This document shows, piece by piece, positions 26,404 through 36,973 of a DNA stretch of 64,000 bases (positions within the stretch are counted from its first letter, which is position 1; each line of letters begins with the position of its first letter). The translations under genes were made by a program, and so were the position numbers. Source of the stretch: Xanthomarina maritima (GTDB lineage Bacteria > Bacteroidota > Bacteroidia > Flavobacteriales > Flavobacteriaceae). Location of the stretch: NCBI RefSeq assembly GCF_008084905.1, contig NZ_VSFC01000052.1, positions 186,001-250,000 of the forward strand, written 5' to 3'. The notes below the pieces were generated by a model. That model saw only the letters and a program-made list of their open reading frames with translations, had not been told where the DNA came from and searched no databases.

Positions 26404-28410
26404 TTGGCAGTAAACGAGAAGAACATATTAAACCGATTGTATTTTATAGCAGGATGTATGTTCATCTTCGCACTAGCAGTTGTGTTTAAACTTTTGAGTA
26501 TTCAGTTTGTTCAAGGCGATAAATACAGAGAGTTAGCTGAAGAGAGAACCATAAAGAACGTAGTTATTCCTGCAAATAGAGGGAATGTGTATTCAGTTAA
26601 TGGAAATTTGTTAGCTACTTCAATTCCAAAATACGATATTAGAATTGATGCCATGACACCTACTTCGGCAACATTCGAAAAGTATTTAAAACCATTATCA
26701 GATTCTCTTTCAAAGTATTCTGGAAAACCATCTTCTTATTATCAAAAAGAAATTAGAAAAGCTAGAGCTAATAAAAACAGATATTATCTATTAGCAAGAG
26801 ATATTGGCTATTCTGAATACATCAGAATTAGAAATTTTCCATTATTAGAACTTGGAGCTTTTAAAGGTGGATTAATTGTTGAGCAAACTACCAAAAGAGA
26901 ACATCCAATGGGTGGAGTTGCTGAAAGAACCATTGGATATGAACGATTTGATGAAAATGGAAATGTTACAAGGCCTGGAATTGATGGCGCATATGGTATA
27001 AAATATCTTAGAGGAACAGATGGACTAAGGCTAAAGCAGAGAATTGGAAATGGGCAATGGAAGCCCATTGCTGACTACAATCAAGTTGAACCAAAAGATG
27101 GATACGATTTATACACAACAATAAGTGTTAACATTCAAGATATAGCACATCATGCCTTATTACAGCAATTAGAGTATTACGAAGCAGATCATGGTTGTGT
27201 AGTGGTTATGGAAGTAGCAACTGGTGAAATAAGAGCCATTTCAAATTTAGGAAGAACTCAAAATGGTAGTTACTACGAAAAATTAAATTATGCAGTTGGT
27301 GAAGCTCATGAACCAGGTTCAACATTTAAAGTCATGGCTTTAATGTCTGCTTTAGAAGATAAACTTATTGATACATCAACAGTTGTAGATACAAAGCAAG
27401 GAGTTAAAACTTTTTATGGTAGAAGAATTAAAGATTCGCATCATGGTGGTTATGGAAAGATTTCAGCAGCAAGAGCATTAGAGGTTTCTTCGAATATTGG
27501 ACTGGCAACTATAATAGATGAAAATTATTCTAAATCTCCAGCCAAATTTATAAATAGATTAAAAAGCTGGTCTTTAAATAAGCCACTTGGTTTGCCAATT
27601 TTAGGAGAAGGCCAACCTGTAATACCTGAACCAGGACATGATTTGTGGAGCAAAAATGCATTGCCATCAATGGCTTATGGTTACAACCTAAAATTAACAC
27701 CACTTCAAACTTTAACTTTTTATAATGCTATTGCAAATAATGGAGTAATGGTTAAGCCAACCTTTATTAGGGAAGTTCGAGAACTAAATAAGCAAATAGA
27801 AACTTTCGATAAAACGATAATTAACAATAAAATATGTTCAGAAAAAACAATAAAAGAAACTCAAGAAATACTTAAGAACGTTGTTGTTCGTGGCACAGGA
27901 AAATCATTGTACTCACCTTATTTCTCAATGGCTGGTAAAACAGGAACAGCACAAACAGAATATTGGATGAAAGATTGGGAAGATAACCCTAGATACGTGT
28001 CTTCATTTGCTGGCTATTTTCCTGCTGAAAACCCAAAGTATTCGTGTATAGTAATCATTCATAAACCAAGTACTAAAAAAGGATATTATGGAGCAGATGT
28101 TTCTGGTCCTGTTTTTAAACGTATCGCACAAAAGATTTTTACTGATACTCCAATTATTGATGAAGTTAGGTCTTTAAATGTAAAAGATATGGTTGTTGAG
28201 AAGGAGTTTGACAGTTATTATACTACTGCTCAAACCTACAAAACTATTATGCCAAATGTAGTTGGATTACCTCTTATGGATGCTTTAGCGCTTTTAGAAA
28301 ACATGGGTTTAAAAGTGCAATCTCAAGGCGTTGGAATTGTAAAATCTCAATCTCTAGATAAAGGCTTAAAAATAAAGAAAAATCAGACAGTTGTTATTCA
28401 AGCTTCATGA
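26404..28410 (+). CDS. ftsI: Penicillin-binding protein FtsI (PBP3) with one PASTA domain
   Basis: A 668-residue division transpeptidase. One membrane span (about residues 12-32) is followed by the dimerisation domain and the transpeptidase domain with SxxK at Ser306-Lys309 (EPGSTFKVM), SxN at 362-364 (SSN) and KTG at 512-514 (AGKTGTAQ). A single PASTA domain closes the protein (about 610-668, MPNVVGLPLMDALALLENMG). The start is TTG, the only possible initiator after the in-frame TAG of ftsL and before the conserved N-terminus. It overlaps murE by four bases (ATGA). Confidence 0.95.
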   Translation: MAVNEKNILNRLYFIAGCMFIFALAVVFKLLSIQFVQGDKYRELAEERTIKNVVIPANRGNVYSVNGNLLATSIPKYDIRIDAMTPTSATFEKYLKPLSDSLSKYSGKPSSYYQKEIRKARANKNRYYLLARDIGYSEYIRIRNFPLLELGAFKGGLIVEQTTKREHPMGGVAERTIGYERFDENGNVTRPGIDGAYGIKYLRGTDGLRLKQRIGNGQWKPIADYNQVEPKDGYDLYTTISVNIQDIAHHALLQQLEYYEADHGCVVVMEVATGEIRAISNLGRTQNGSYYEKLNYAVGEAHEPGSTFKVMALMSALEDKLIDTSTVVDTKQGVKTFYGRRIKDSHHGGYGKISAARALEVSSNIGLATIIDENYSKSPAKFINRLKSWSLNKPLGLPILGEGQPVIPEPGHDLWSKNALPSMAYGYNLKLTPLQTLTFYNAIANNGVMVKPTFIREVRELNKQIETFDKTIINNKICSEKTIKETQEILKNVVVRGTGKSLYSPYFSMAGKTGTAQTEYWMKDWEDNPRYVSSFAGYFPAENPKYSCIVIIHKPSTKKGYYGADVSGPVFKRIAQKIFTDTPIIDEVRSLNVKDMVVEKEFDSYYTTAQTYKTIMPNVVGLPLMDALALLENMGLKVQSQGVGIVKSQSLDKGLKIKKNQTVVIQAS

Positions 28411-29870
28411 TGAATTTAAAAGACATATTATATAAAGTAACCCTCAATGCAGTTGTGGGAAGTACGAGCGTGTCTGTAAATAAGATTGAATTTGATTCTA
28501 GAAATATTTCTAATAAAGATGTTTTTGTAGCAATAAAAGGAACCGTTTCTAATGGTCATGAATTTATTGATAAAGCAATTAATGATGGAGCTATTGCAAT
28601 TATCTGTGAAACAATTCCTAATAATATTGAAGAGGGAATCACTTATGTTGAAGTAGATAGTACATCAAAAGCATTGGCTATAATGGCATCAAACTATTAT
28701 CTAAATCCTTCCGAAAATTTAAAATTGGTTGGTGTTACAGGAACAAATGGAAAAACAACCATAGCTTCATTGTTATATCAGTTATTTAAAAAAGCTGGTT
28801 TTAAAGTTGGATTGTTATCTACTGTAAAAATTATGGTTGATAATAAAGAATACAAAGCAACTCATACGACTCCAGATTCCATAACAATTAATAAGTACTT
28901 AAAGAAAATGAATGATGAAGGAGTAGCTTATTGTTTTATGGAAGTAAGCTCTCATGGTATTCATCAAAATAGAACTGAAGGACTACATTTTGAAGGAGGT
29001 ATTTTTACAAACTTATCTCACGATCATTTAGATTATCACGACACCTTTGCTGAATACAGAGATGTAAAAAAATCGTTTTTCGATAAGCTGCCAAACACAG
29101 CTTTTGCTTTAGTAAACGTCGATGATAAGAATGGCTTGGTTATGCTGCAAAATACCAAAGCGAAGAAATTTACTTATGCTTTAAAGGGCTATGCAGATTA
29201 TAGATCACAAATTCTCGAAAACCAATTAAATGGTTTGTTACTTAAAATAAATGAGAGCGAAGTTTGGACTAGACTCATAGGAGATTTCAATGCATATAAT
29301 GTACTTGCTATATATGCAACTGCTGAATTATTAGGGCTTGAAAAAGTAGAAAACTTAAGAATTATAAGTGAATTAGAAAGTGTAGCTGGCAGGTTTCAAT
29401 ATCTTATTTCAGATGAAAAAATAACAGCTATTGTTGATTATGCTCATACACCAGATGCATTAAAAAATGTATTAGAAACTATTAATAGTATTCGAACTAA
29501 AAATGAAGAACTAATAACTGTTTTTGGCTGTGGAGGTAATAGAGACAAAACTAAACGTCCTAAAATGGGACACATTGCTTCTGCTCTAAGCACCAAAGTT
29601 ATTATTACAAGCGATAATCCAAGAAACGAAGTTCCTGAAACCATTATTGGAGACATTGAAAAAGGCATAGAACCACAAAATTTTAAAAAAACAATCTCTA
29701 TTACAGATAGAAAGCAAGCTATTAAAACAGCTTGTCAGATGGCAAACCCGAATGACATTATACTAATTGCAGGAAAAGGTCATGAAACCTATCAGGAAAT
29801 TAAAGGAGAAAGATTTGATTTCGATGATTATAAAATAGTTCAAGAATTTTTAAAACAATTACAAAAATAA
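28407..29870 (+). CDS. murE: UDP-MurNAc-L-Ala-D-Glu:meso-DAP ligase
   Basis: A 487-residue Mur ligase. The N-terminal UDP-binding region includes [18 protein letters not shown], the ATP loop is [12 protein letters not shown], and the C-terminal domain has [13 protein letters not shown] and the motif DNPR at residues 403-406. DNPR is the known signature of meso-diaminopimelate-adding MurE, so the peptidoglycan is of the DAP type. Two consecutive ATGs (28407, 28410) can start it. The first overlaps the ftsI stop. Confidence 0.96.
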   Translation: MMNLKDILYKVTLNAVVGSTSVSVNKIEFDSRNISNKDVFVAIKGTVSNGHEFIDKAINDGAIAIICETIPNNIEEGITYVEVDSTSKALAIMASNYYLNPSENLKLVGVTGTNGKTTIASLLYQLFKKAGFKVGLLSTVKIMVDNKEYKATHTTPDSITINKYLKKMNDEGVAYCFMEVSSHGIHQNRTEGLHFEGGIFTNLSHDHLDYHDTFAEYRDVKKSFFDKLPNTAFALVNVDDKNGLVMLQNTKAKKFTYALKGYADYRSQILENQLNGLLLKINESEVWTRLIGDFNAYNVLAIYATAELLGLEKVENLRIISELESVAGRFQYLISDEKITAIVDYAHTPDALKNVLETINSIRTKNEELITVFGCGGNRDKTKRPKMGHIASALSTKVIITSDNPRNEVPETIIGDIEKGIEPQNFKKTISITDRKQAIKTACQMANPNDIILIAGKGHETYQEIKGERFDFDDYKIVQEFLKQLQK

Positions 29871-29871
29871 T

Positions 29872-31113
29872 ATGTTGTATTACCTATTCGAATATTTAGA
29901 AAAGCAATTTCAGATTCCTGGAGCATCTCTCTTTGGTTTTATAACCTTTAGAGCTGCAATGGCTATCATTTTATCGTTGCTTATTTCTACAATCTTTGGT
30001 AAGCGCATTATTAGATTTTTGCAAAAGCAACAAGTTGGAGAAACTATTAGAGATCTAGGTTTAGAAGGTCAAGTAGAAAAGGCTGGGACACCAACTATGG
30101 GAGGAATCATCATTATTCTAGCGACACTAATTCCGGTTTTATTACTAGCAAGATTAGATAATATATATATCATTCTCTTAATAGTTACCACAGTTTGGAT
30201 GGGAACCATAGGATTTATTGACGATTATATTAAAAAATTTAAAAAAGATAAAGAAGGATTAAAAGGACGTTTTAAAGTTCTTGGACAAGTAGGTTTAGGA
30301 ATTATTGTTGGAACAACACTTTACTTTAATACAGATGTTACAATTAAAGAAAAGTTGCCTATTGAACAACAGCAAGAAATTTTGGCTTTAGATGCTAATG
30401 TGTCTCCCTCCATGCTTTTTGAAGCTGAAGAAAGATCTACCAAAACAACCATTCCTTTTGTAAAGTCTAACGAATTTGATTATGCCGAAATTATAGCTTG
30501 GGTAAATCCAGATTGGGCAAAATATGCTTGGATTATTTTTATTCCAATAGTCATATTTATTATAACAGCAGTTTCAAATGGTGCCAATTTAACCGATGGA
30601 ATTGATGGTTTAGCAGCAGGTACTTCAGCCATTATTGTACTCACATTAGGCATCTTTGCTTGGGTATCTGGTAACATCATTTTTTCAGATTATCTCAACA
30701 TTATGTATATCCCAAGAGTAGAAGAAATTACCATTTACATAACTGCATTTGTTGGAGCTTTAATTGGCTTTTTGTGGTACAATACTTATCCAGCACAAGT
30801 TTTTATGGGAGATACAGGAAGTTTAACTATTGGAGGAATTATAGCAGTTATTGCTGTAGCAGTTAGAAAAGAATGGTTAATTCCTGTGTTATGTGGCATT
30901 TTCTTAGCTGAAAATTTATCTGTAGTCATGCAAGTAAGTTGGTTTAAATACACCAAAAAGAAATATGGTGAAGGAAGACGCATTTTTAAAATGTCGCCTT
31001 TACATCATCATTATCAGAAATCAGGATATCATGAAAGTAAGATTGTTACCAGGTTCTGGATTGTTGGAATCCTGTTAGCTATTATTTCAATTGTCACATT
31101 GAAGATTAGATAA
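29872..31113 (+). CDS. mraY: Phospho-MurNAc-pentapeptide transferase
   Basis: A 413-residue polytopic enzyme that transfers phospho-MurNAc-pentapeptide to undecaprenyl phosphate, giving lipid I. Signature motifs are [40 protein letters not shown] (catalytic Asp) and [12 protein letters not shown], with [10 protein letters not shown] near the C-terminus. It is about 50 residues longer than E. coli MraY because of an insertion (about residues 160-205, [19 protein letters not shown] onward) in an external loop, a feature I associate with Bacteroidota. Confidence 0.96.
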   Translation: MLYYLFEYLEKQFQIPGASLFGFITFRAAMAIILSLLISTIFGKRIIRFLQKQQVGETIRDLGLEGQVEKAGTPTMGGIIIILATLIPVLLLARLDNIYIILLIVTTVWMGTIGFIDDYIKKFKKDKEGLKGRFKVLGQVGLGIIVGTTLYFNTDVTIKEKLPIEQQQEILALDANVSPSMLFEAEERSTKTTIPFVKSNEFDYAEIIAWVNPDWAKYAWIIFIPIVIFIITAVSNGANLTDGIDGLAAGTSAIIVLTLGIFAWVSGNIIFSDYLNIMYIPRVEEITIYITAFVGALIGFLWYNTYPAQVFMGDTGSLTIGGIIAVIAVAVRKEWLIPVLCGIFLAENLSVVMQVSWFKYTKKKYGEGRRIFKMSPLHHHYQKSGYHESKIVTRFWIVGILLAIISIVTLKIR

Positions 31114-31118
31114 AAGTT

Positions 31119-31165
31119 TGTTATGCTGAGCTTGTCGAAGCATCTCAAAATATAACAGAATGACA
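31119..31165 (+). repeat. Short dispersed repeat-like element abutting the murD start
   Basis: The 46-base gap after mraY contains TTATGCTGAGCTTGTCGAAG (31131 onward minus its first bases) followed by CATCTCAAAATATAACAGAATGACA, unlike the coding around it. A related core CTGAGC-AAA-GTCGAAG occurs inverted at about 53286. Such TGCTGAGCTTGTCGAAGCATCTC sequences are familiar as dispersed intergenic repeats in flavobacterial genomes. The murD ATG lies inside the final GAATGACA. Confidence 0.6.
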
Positions 31166-32497
31166 AAACAAAGATTAGTCATATTAGGTGGTGGAGAAAG
31201 TGGAGTTGGAACTGCACTTTTAGGAAAAGCTAAAGGGTTTGAAGTTTTTGTTTCAGACAAAGGAAAAATTAAAGAAAAATATAAACAAGTTCTTATACAT
31301 CATGAGATTGAATGGGAAGATGAAATCCATACAGAGTCCAAGATTCTGAATGCAGATTTAGTAATGAAAAGCCCAGGAATTCCAGATAAAGCGCCTTTGG
31401 TAAAACAAATTCGTGATCAGGGAATTCCAGTTGTTTCAGAAATTGAGTTTGCAGCAAAATTTACTAATGCAACCATTGTTGGAATTACTGGAAGTAATGG
31501 TAAAACAACAACAGCTTCGTTAACGCATCATATTCTTAAACAAAAATTAGAAGTTGGGTTAGCTGGAAATATTGGCGACAGTTTTGCCAAGCAAATACTG
31601 GAAAAAAATTACCCAAACTATGTGTTGGAGATCAGTAGTTTTCAGTTGGACGATATTGTAGGGTTTAAGCCTCATATAGCAATAATTACAAATATTACTC
31701 CAGACCATTTGGATAGATATAATTATGAATTTGAAAGATATATAGCTTCAAAATTTAGAATTGCCGAAAACCAAACAAAAGCAGATTATCTCATTTTTGA
31801 TGCAGACGATCCAGTGATTTTAGATTGGTTGGAGAAGCATCCCGTTCAATCCACATTATTACCATTTTCATTGGTGAAAAAAATTGAAAATGGAGCGTAT
31901 TTAGAAAACAAAACAATAAAAATAACAATAGATAACAACTCAATAGACATGCCAACAAAGGACTTAGCATTAGAAGGAAAACACAACATTAAAAATGCCA
32001 TGGCTGCTTCAACAGTAGCTCATTTATTAAGAATAAGAAAACAAACCATTAGAGAAAGTTTAGAAAATTTTCATGGTGTAGAACATAGACTAGAGAATGT
32101 ATTAAAAATTAATAAAGTTCAATATATAAATGATTCTAAAGCAACCAATGTAAATGCAACTTATTATGCTTTAGAAAGTATGGATGCACCAACAGTTTGG
32201 ATAGTTGGAGGTCAAGATAAAGGGAATAATTATCAAGAATTATATCCTTTTGTGAACGAGAAAGTAAAAGCCATTATTTGTCTTGGAGTAGATAACGAAA
32301 AGCTATTAGAAAATTTCAGTTCCATGGTAGATGTGATTGTAGAAACGCAATTTATGAGTGAAGCTGTAAAAATTGCTTATAAGTTAGCTCAATCTGGTGA
32401 TAATGTATTGTTGTCTCCAGCATGTGCAAGTTTCGACTTGTTTGAAAACTATGAAGATAGAGGAAGGCAATTTAAAGAAGCAGTTAGAAATTTATAA
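31160..32497 (+). CDS. murD: UDP-MurNAc-L-Ala:D-Glu ligase
   Basis: A 445-residue Mur ligase. The N-terminus RLVILGGGESGVGTALLG, the ATP loop VGITGSNGKTTTAS, NITPDHLDRY, the acceptor region GVEHRLENV and NDSKATNVNATYYALESM identify MurD, which adds D-Glu to UDP-MurNAc-L-Ala. The start codon sits at the end of a repeat-like element that fills the mraY-murD gap, so the first residues (MTKQ) may derive from that insertion. Confidence 0.96.
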   Translation: MTKQRLVILGGGESGVGTALLGKAKGFEVFVSDKGKIKEKYKQVLIHHEIEWEDEIHTESKILNADLVMKSPGIPDKAPLVKQIRDQGIPVVSEIEFAAKFTNATIVGITGSNGKTTTASLTHHILKQKLEVGLAGNIGDSFAKQILEKNYPNYVLEISSFQLDDIVGFKPHIAIITNITPDHLDRYNYEFERYIASKFRIAENQTKADYLIFDADDPVILDWLEKHPVQSTLLPFSLVKKIENGAYLENKTIKITIDNNSIDMPTKDLALEGKHNIKNAMAASTVAHLLRIRKQTIRESLENFHGVEHRLENVLKINKVQYINDSKATNVNATYYALESMDAPTVWIVGGQDKGNNYQELYPFVNEKVKAIICLGVDNEKLLENFSSMVDVIVETQFMSEAVKIAYKLAQSGDNVLLSPACASFDLFENYEDRGRQFKEAVRNL

Positions 32498-32576
32498 AAA
32501 ATAAATAGATGTTTTAGCGAATTCTAAGACATAATTAATTGTATTAAAAAGATTCCCGACTTATTAGGAATAAAAA

Positions 32577-33770
32577 ATGAAACAAATATTTAAAAACATA
32601 AAAGGAGATAGATTAATTTGGGCCATTGCAGCATTACTTGCAATTTTTTCTTTCCTTCCTGTGTATAGTGCTGCTAGTAATCTAGCATATGTAGGAGATA
32701 GTGGAAATACTTTTGCTTTCTTCTTAAAGCATCTTATGCATTTGTTTTTAGGTTTTACCATCATGTATGGTGTGCATAAAATTCCTTATAGATATTTCAG
32801 AGGTTTGTCTATAGTGTTGATTCCGGTTGTGTTAGTGTTATTAGTAATTACAATGTTACAAGGCACAACTATTGAAGGAGCAAATGCTAGTAGATGGATT
32901 CAGATTCCTATTGTTAATATGTCTTTTCAAACATCCACTTTTGCTTTTGTTGTTTTAATGGTTTTTGTTGCTAGGTATATGTCTAAAATTAAGGATAAGA
33001 AAATCTCTTTTAAAGAATCTATTTTACCCTTATGGATTCCAGTTTTTCTAGTTCTTGTTTTAATTTTACCAGCTAATTTTTCAACTGCAGCCATTATGTT
33101 TGTAATGGTGCTTATGCTGGTTTTTCTTGGAGGTTATCCTATAAAATATTTAACAGTAATTGTTGGAACAGGAATCTTAGCTCTCATATTATTTGTTTTA
33201 ATAGCAAAAGCTTTCCCAGATGCTATGCCTAATAGAATTGATACTTGGATGAGCAGAATTGAAAGTTTTTCTGACGGTGGAGATACCGAAGCAGATTATC
33301 AAATTGAAAAAGCTAAAATAGCTATTGCATCAGGAGGTATTCAAGGTGTTGGTCCTGGAAAAAGTATTCAAAAGAATTTTTTACCACAATCTTCATCCGA
33401 TTTTATTTATGCCATTATTGTTGAAGAGTATGGTTTGATTGGAGGGTTTATTTTAATGATATTTTATCTCTGGTTATTGTTTAGAATCGTAATTGTTTCA
33501 CAAAAAGCAGATACCATATTTGGAAAACTATTAGTATTAGGTGTTGGCCTTCCAATTGTATTTCAAGCCTTAATAAATATGGCAGTTGCTGTTGAGTTAT
33601 TTCCTGTAACTGGACAAACTTTACCATTAATAAGTAGTGGTGGAACATCTATTTGGATGACTTGTTTAGCCTTAGGGATTATACTTAGTGTAAGTGCAAA
33701 GAGAGAAGAAATTAAAGAGCAAGAAGATAGAGAAGATAATCCGTTAGAAATACTATCGGAAGCGATATAA
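32577..33770 (+). CDS. ftsW: Septal peptidoglycan polymerase FtsW
   Basis: A 397-residue SEDS-family membrane protein with about ten spans. Family landmarks are YSAASNLAY in an early helix/loop, GANASRWIQIP, FSTAAIMFVMV, DYQIEKAKIAIASGGIQGVGPGKS, FIYAIIVEEYGLIG and the C-terminal LPLISSGGTSIWMTC. It works with FtsI to polymerise septal peptidoglycan. The Glu-rich C-terminal tail is cytoplasmic. The 79-base gap from murD holds no clear signal beyond a weak GATTCC/GGAATA inverted repeat. Confidence 0.94.
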   Translation: MKQIFKNIKGDRLIWAIAALLAIFSFLPVYSAASNLAYVGDSGNTFAFFLKHLMHLFLGFTIMYGVHKIPYRYFRGLSIVLIPVVLVLLVITMLQGTTIEGANASRWIQIPIVNMSFQTSTFAFVVLMVFVARYMSKIKDKKISFKESILPLWIPVFLVLVLILPANFSTAAIMFVMVLMLVFLGGYPIKYLTVIVGTGILALILFVLIAKAFPDAMPNRIDTWMSRIESFSDGGDTEADYQIEKAKIAIASGGIQGVGPGKSIQKNFLPQSSSDFIYAIIVEEYGLIGGFILMIFYLWLLFRIVIVSQKADTIFGKLLVLGVGLPIVFQALINMAVAVELFPVTGQTLPLISSGGTSIWMTCLALGIILSVSAKREEIKEQEDREDNPLEILSEAI

Positions 33771-33794
33771 CTAAAAAAGATTAAAGAAATAATA

Positions 33795-34898
33795 GTGTCA
33801 ACTAAAAAAGCATATAAAATTATTTTATCAGGTGGAGGAACAGGTGGTCACATCTATCCAGCTATAGCTATTGCAAATGAATTAAAGCAGCGTTTCCCTG
33901 ATGCCGAATTTTTATTTGTAGGTGCAGAAGACCGTATGGAAATGGATAAGGTGCCTCAAGCTGGTTATCAAATTGAAGGGCTTTGGATTTCTGGTATCCA
34001 AAGAGAGTTGACCTTAAAGAATTTAAGTTTCCCATTTAAACTTATAAGTAGTTTGTTTAAAGCAAGAAAAATAATTAATAGGTTTAAGCCAGATGTTGTT
34101 ATTGGAACAGGAGGTTTTGCAAGTGGTCCCTTATTACAAGTGGCAACTTCAAAAGGAATTCCTAGTTTAATACAAGAACAGAATTCCTATCCTGGAATTA
34201 CGAATAAACTTTTATCTAAAAAAGCCAATAAAATTTGTGTTGCCTACAATGGATTGGAGCGTTTTTTCCCAGAAGACAAAATAATTAAAACAGGAAATCC
34301 TGTTAGACAAGGATTGTTGGATATTAATTCGAAAAGAGAAGAATCTCAGAAGGTATTTGCTCTTGAAAAAGATAAAAAAACACTGTTTGTTTTAGGTGGA
34401 AGTTTAGGTGCTAGAAGAATTAATGAGCTAATTGAAAAGGAGCTCGATTTTATACTTAGTCTTAATATGCAAGTTATCTGGCAGTGTGGAAAATTGTATT
34501 ATGATAAGTACAAAATATATAACAATACAAAACACGTGCAAGTCCATGAATTTATAAATAACATGGATTTTGCATATGCAGCATCCGATGTGATTATTTC
34601 AAGAGCAGGAGCAAGTTCGGTATCAGAATTATGTATTGTTGGAAAGCCTGTTATTTTTATTCCTTCACCTAATGTGGCTGAAGATCACCAAACTAAAAAT
34701 GCCATGGCCATTGTAAATGAACAAGCGGCATTATTAATTAAAGAAGCCGATTTAGAAGTGGATTTTGAAAATAAGTTTTCACAATTACTATTGTCTGTAG
34801 AAAAGCAAAAAGAATTGAGTAAAAACATACAAAAATTAGCATTAGTAAATGCAACAAAACAAATAGCAGACGAAGTAGAAAAACTTATCAATAAGTAA
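33795..34898 (+). CDS. murG: UDP-GlcNAc transferase MurG (lipid II synthase)
   Basis: A 367-residue GT28 enzyme. The acceptor-side loop is [18 protein letters not shown], then [27 protein letters not shown] and [16 protein letters not shown], with the donor-binding segment [23 protein letters not shown]. It adds GlcNAc to lipid I at the inner face of the membrane. The start is GTG: the in-frame ftsW stop lies 27 bases upstream with no ATG between, and the next ATG is too far inside. Confidence 0.96.
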   Translation: MSTKKAYKIILSGGGTGGHIYPAIAIANELKQRFPDAEFLFVGAEDRMEMDKVPQAGYQIEGLWISGIQRELTLKNLSFPFKLISSLFKARKIINRFKPDVVIGTGGFASGPLLQVATSKGIPSLIQEQNSYPGITNKLLSKKANKICVAYNGLERFFPEDKIIKTGNPVRQGLLDINSKREESQKVFALEKDKKTLFVLGGSLGARRINELIEKELDFILSLNMQVIWQCGKLYYDKYKIYNNTKHVQVHEFINNMDFAYAASDVIISRAGASSVSELCIVGKPVIFIPSPNVAEDHQTKNAMAIVNEQAALLIKEADLEVDFENKFSQLLLSVEKQKELSKNIQKLALVNATKQIADEVEKLINK

Positions 34899-34905
34899 AC
34901 ATTAA

Positions 34906-36261
34906 ATGAATTTAGACAACATACATAACGTTTATTTTGTTGGAATTGGAGGCATAGGAATGAGTGCTTTAGCCAGATATTTCCATGCAAAAAACAAACG
35001 TGTTGCTGGATATGATAAAACCCAAACAGACATAACTGATGGTTTGGAGTCAATAGGGATACAAGTTCATTTTAACGATTCTGTAGCTAATATTCCTGAT
35101 GCTTTTTTAAATTACGATACCACTTTGGTTGTTTACACTCCAGCTATTCCAAAGGACAATATGGAGCTGGTGTATTTTAAAAACCAACCAAGTTTTAGCG
35201 TTTTAAAACGCTCTCAAGTTTTAGGATTAATTACTGAAAACACTTTTTGTTTAGCAGTAGCTGGAACACATGGAAAAACTACAACAACAAGTATTTTAGG
35301 ACATTTACTTAATGAATGTAACGTTCCTGTAACAGCATTTTTAGGAGGTATTAGCGAAAACTACAATTCAAATTTAATTTTAAAAGGTACCAAAGTTTCT
35401 GTAGTTGAAGCTGATGAATTTGATAGATCCTTTTTAACACTATCACCAGATTTAGCATGCATAACGTCTATGGATGCAGATCATTTAGATATTTATGGAG
35501 ATGCTTCAGAATTAATAAAGTCTTTTGAAGATTTTTCAAAAAGAGTTAAAGAAAACGGGAAACTGTTTGTTAAAAACGGTTTGCCTTTAAATGGAATTAC
35601 TTACGGAATTGAAGACGATTCAGATTATTCAATTCACAATATAAAAATAGAAAATGGTGTCTATGTTTTTGATGTAAAAACACCAAAAACAACACTTGAA
35701 AAGTTACAATTTAACCTACCTGGTAGACATAATATGTCGAATGCATTAATAGCCTTGGCGATGGCTGTAGAGTACGGTTGCCCTCACCAGCAGCTCGCCA
35801 AAGCTTTAGCATCTTACAAAGGAGTTAAACGTCGTTTTTCTTATCATATTAAAACAGACAATTTAATTTTTATTGACGATTATGCGCATCATCCAGAAGA
35901 GATAAATGCTGTGCATCAAGCTGTTCGAGAAATGTATCCTGAAAAACACGTATTAGCTATTTTTCAGCCTCATTTGTTTAGCAGAACTAGAGACTTTGCA
36001 GAAGAATTTGCCAAAAGTCTTTCGAATTTTGATGAAGTCTTACTTTTGGACATTTATCCAGCTAGAGAGCTACCAATTGAAGGAGTAAATTCGAAATGGT
36101 TATTAGATAAAATTGAAAACAAAAACAAACAGTTAATTAATAAATCTGAGATCGTTCCAAAAATAAAAGAAAGTCAAGCACAAATAATATTGACAATTGG
36201 TGCTGGAGATATTGGTGAAGAAGTTAAACAAATAAAACAAGCTTTAAGTGTTGCGAGTTAA
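34906..36261 (+). CDS. murC: UDP-MurNAc:L-Ala ligase
   Basis: A 451-residue Mur ligase. The N-terminus HNVYFVGIGGIGMSALARYF and ATP loop VAGTHGKTTTTSILGHLL are diagnostic for MurC, followed by VEADEFDRSFLTL, SMDADHLDIYG, GVKRRFSYH and DDYAHHPEEINAVHQA. It adds the first amino acid to UDP-MurNAc. It overlaps ftsQ by 11-14 bases, showing coupling of wall-precursor synthesis and division genes. Confidence 0.96.
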   Translation: MNLDNIHNVYFVGIGGIGMSALARYFHAKNKRVAGYDKTQTDITDGLESIGIQVHFNDSVANIPDAFLNYDTTLVVYTPAIPKDNMELVYFKNQPSFSVLKRSQVLGLITENTFCLAVAGTHGKTTTTSILGHLLNECNVPVTAFLGGISENYNSNLILKGTKVSVVEADEFDRSFLTLSPDLACITSMDADHLDIYGDASELIKSFEDFSKRVKENGKLFVKNGLPLNGITYGIEDDSDYSIHNIKIENGVYVFDVKTPKTTLEKLQFNLPGRHNMSNALIALAMAVEYGCPHQQLAKALASYKGVKRRFSYHIKTDNLIFIDDYAHHPEEINAVHQAVREMYPEKHVLAIFQPHLFSRTRDFAEEFAKSLSNFDEVLLLDIYPARELPIEGVNSKWLLDKIENKNKQLINKSEIVPKIKESQAQIILTIGAGDIGEEVKQIKQALSVAS

Positions 36262-36970
36262 TTGGAATTACATAAAAATGATTGTTTTACTAGGAATAGT
36301 AGTGTTTCTATATGCCTTTTCAACTGTAAAAAACACTGAAAGAAAAGTAACTGAACCTGTCATTAAATTTAAAGGAGATAACAACCTTTTCTTAACACAT
36401 GAGAATGTTAGTAAATTGTTAATACAAAAAAATCAAAGTGTTAAAAATAAGTCTAAAGAAACTTTAGATTTGAATGATTTAGAAACTGCCCTGAATTCTA
36501 ATCAAATGGTTAAATCGGCTCAAGTGCACTTGTCAGTAAATGGAGTGCTTACAGCCGAAATTGAACAAAAAAGACCTATAGCAAGAGTACGTACAAATGC
36601 ATCATATTATATTGATGATCAAGGGAGTTATATGCCTTTGTCATCAAATTATACTGCTAGAGTACCACTCGTAACTGGACATATTGAAAAAAACAATTTA
36701 GAAAATGTTTTTAAAATGGCTCAGAAAGTTAATGAAGATGAATTTTTAAGAACGCATGTTATAGAAATTCATCAATCAGAAAAAAATACAATTTTTTTAA
36801 AGTTTAGACAATGCAATTTTATTATCCAACTAGGAAATTTAAAACATTTAGATAAAAAAATCATGAATCTAAAAGCATTCTATAACAAGGCATTAAAAGA
36901 CAAAACACTTAATGACTATGTGAATGTAAACTTACAGTTTGATAATCAGGTTGTGTGTACTAAAATATAA
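36251..36970 (+). CDS. ftsQ: FtsQ cell-division protein
   Basis: About 239 residues. A single N-terminal span (about residues 9-25, MIVLLGIVVFLYAFST) is followed by a periplasmic POTRA/FtsQ-type domain with LETALNSNQMVKSAQVHLS and IEQKRPIARVRTNASYYIDDQGSYMPL. No ATG precedes the span: candidates are GTG at 36248 and TTG at 36251. I prefer TTG because M-RVNWNYIK matches the usual N-terminus. It lies between murC and ftsA, the canonical place. Confidence 0.9.
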   Translation: MRVNWNYIKMIVLLGIVVFLYAFSTVKNTERKVTEPVIKFKGDNNLFLTHENVSKLLIQKNQSVKNKSKETLDLNDLETALNSNQMVKSAQVHLSVNGVLTAEIEQKRPIARVRTNASYYIDDQGSYMPLSSNYTARVPLVTGHIEKNNLENVFKMAQKVNEDEFLRTHVIEIHQSEKNTIFLKFRQCNFIIQLGNLKHLDKKIMNLKAFYNKALKDKTLNDYVNVNLQFDNQVVCTKI

Positions 36971-36973
36971 ACT

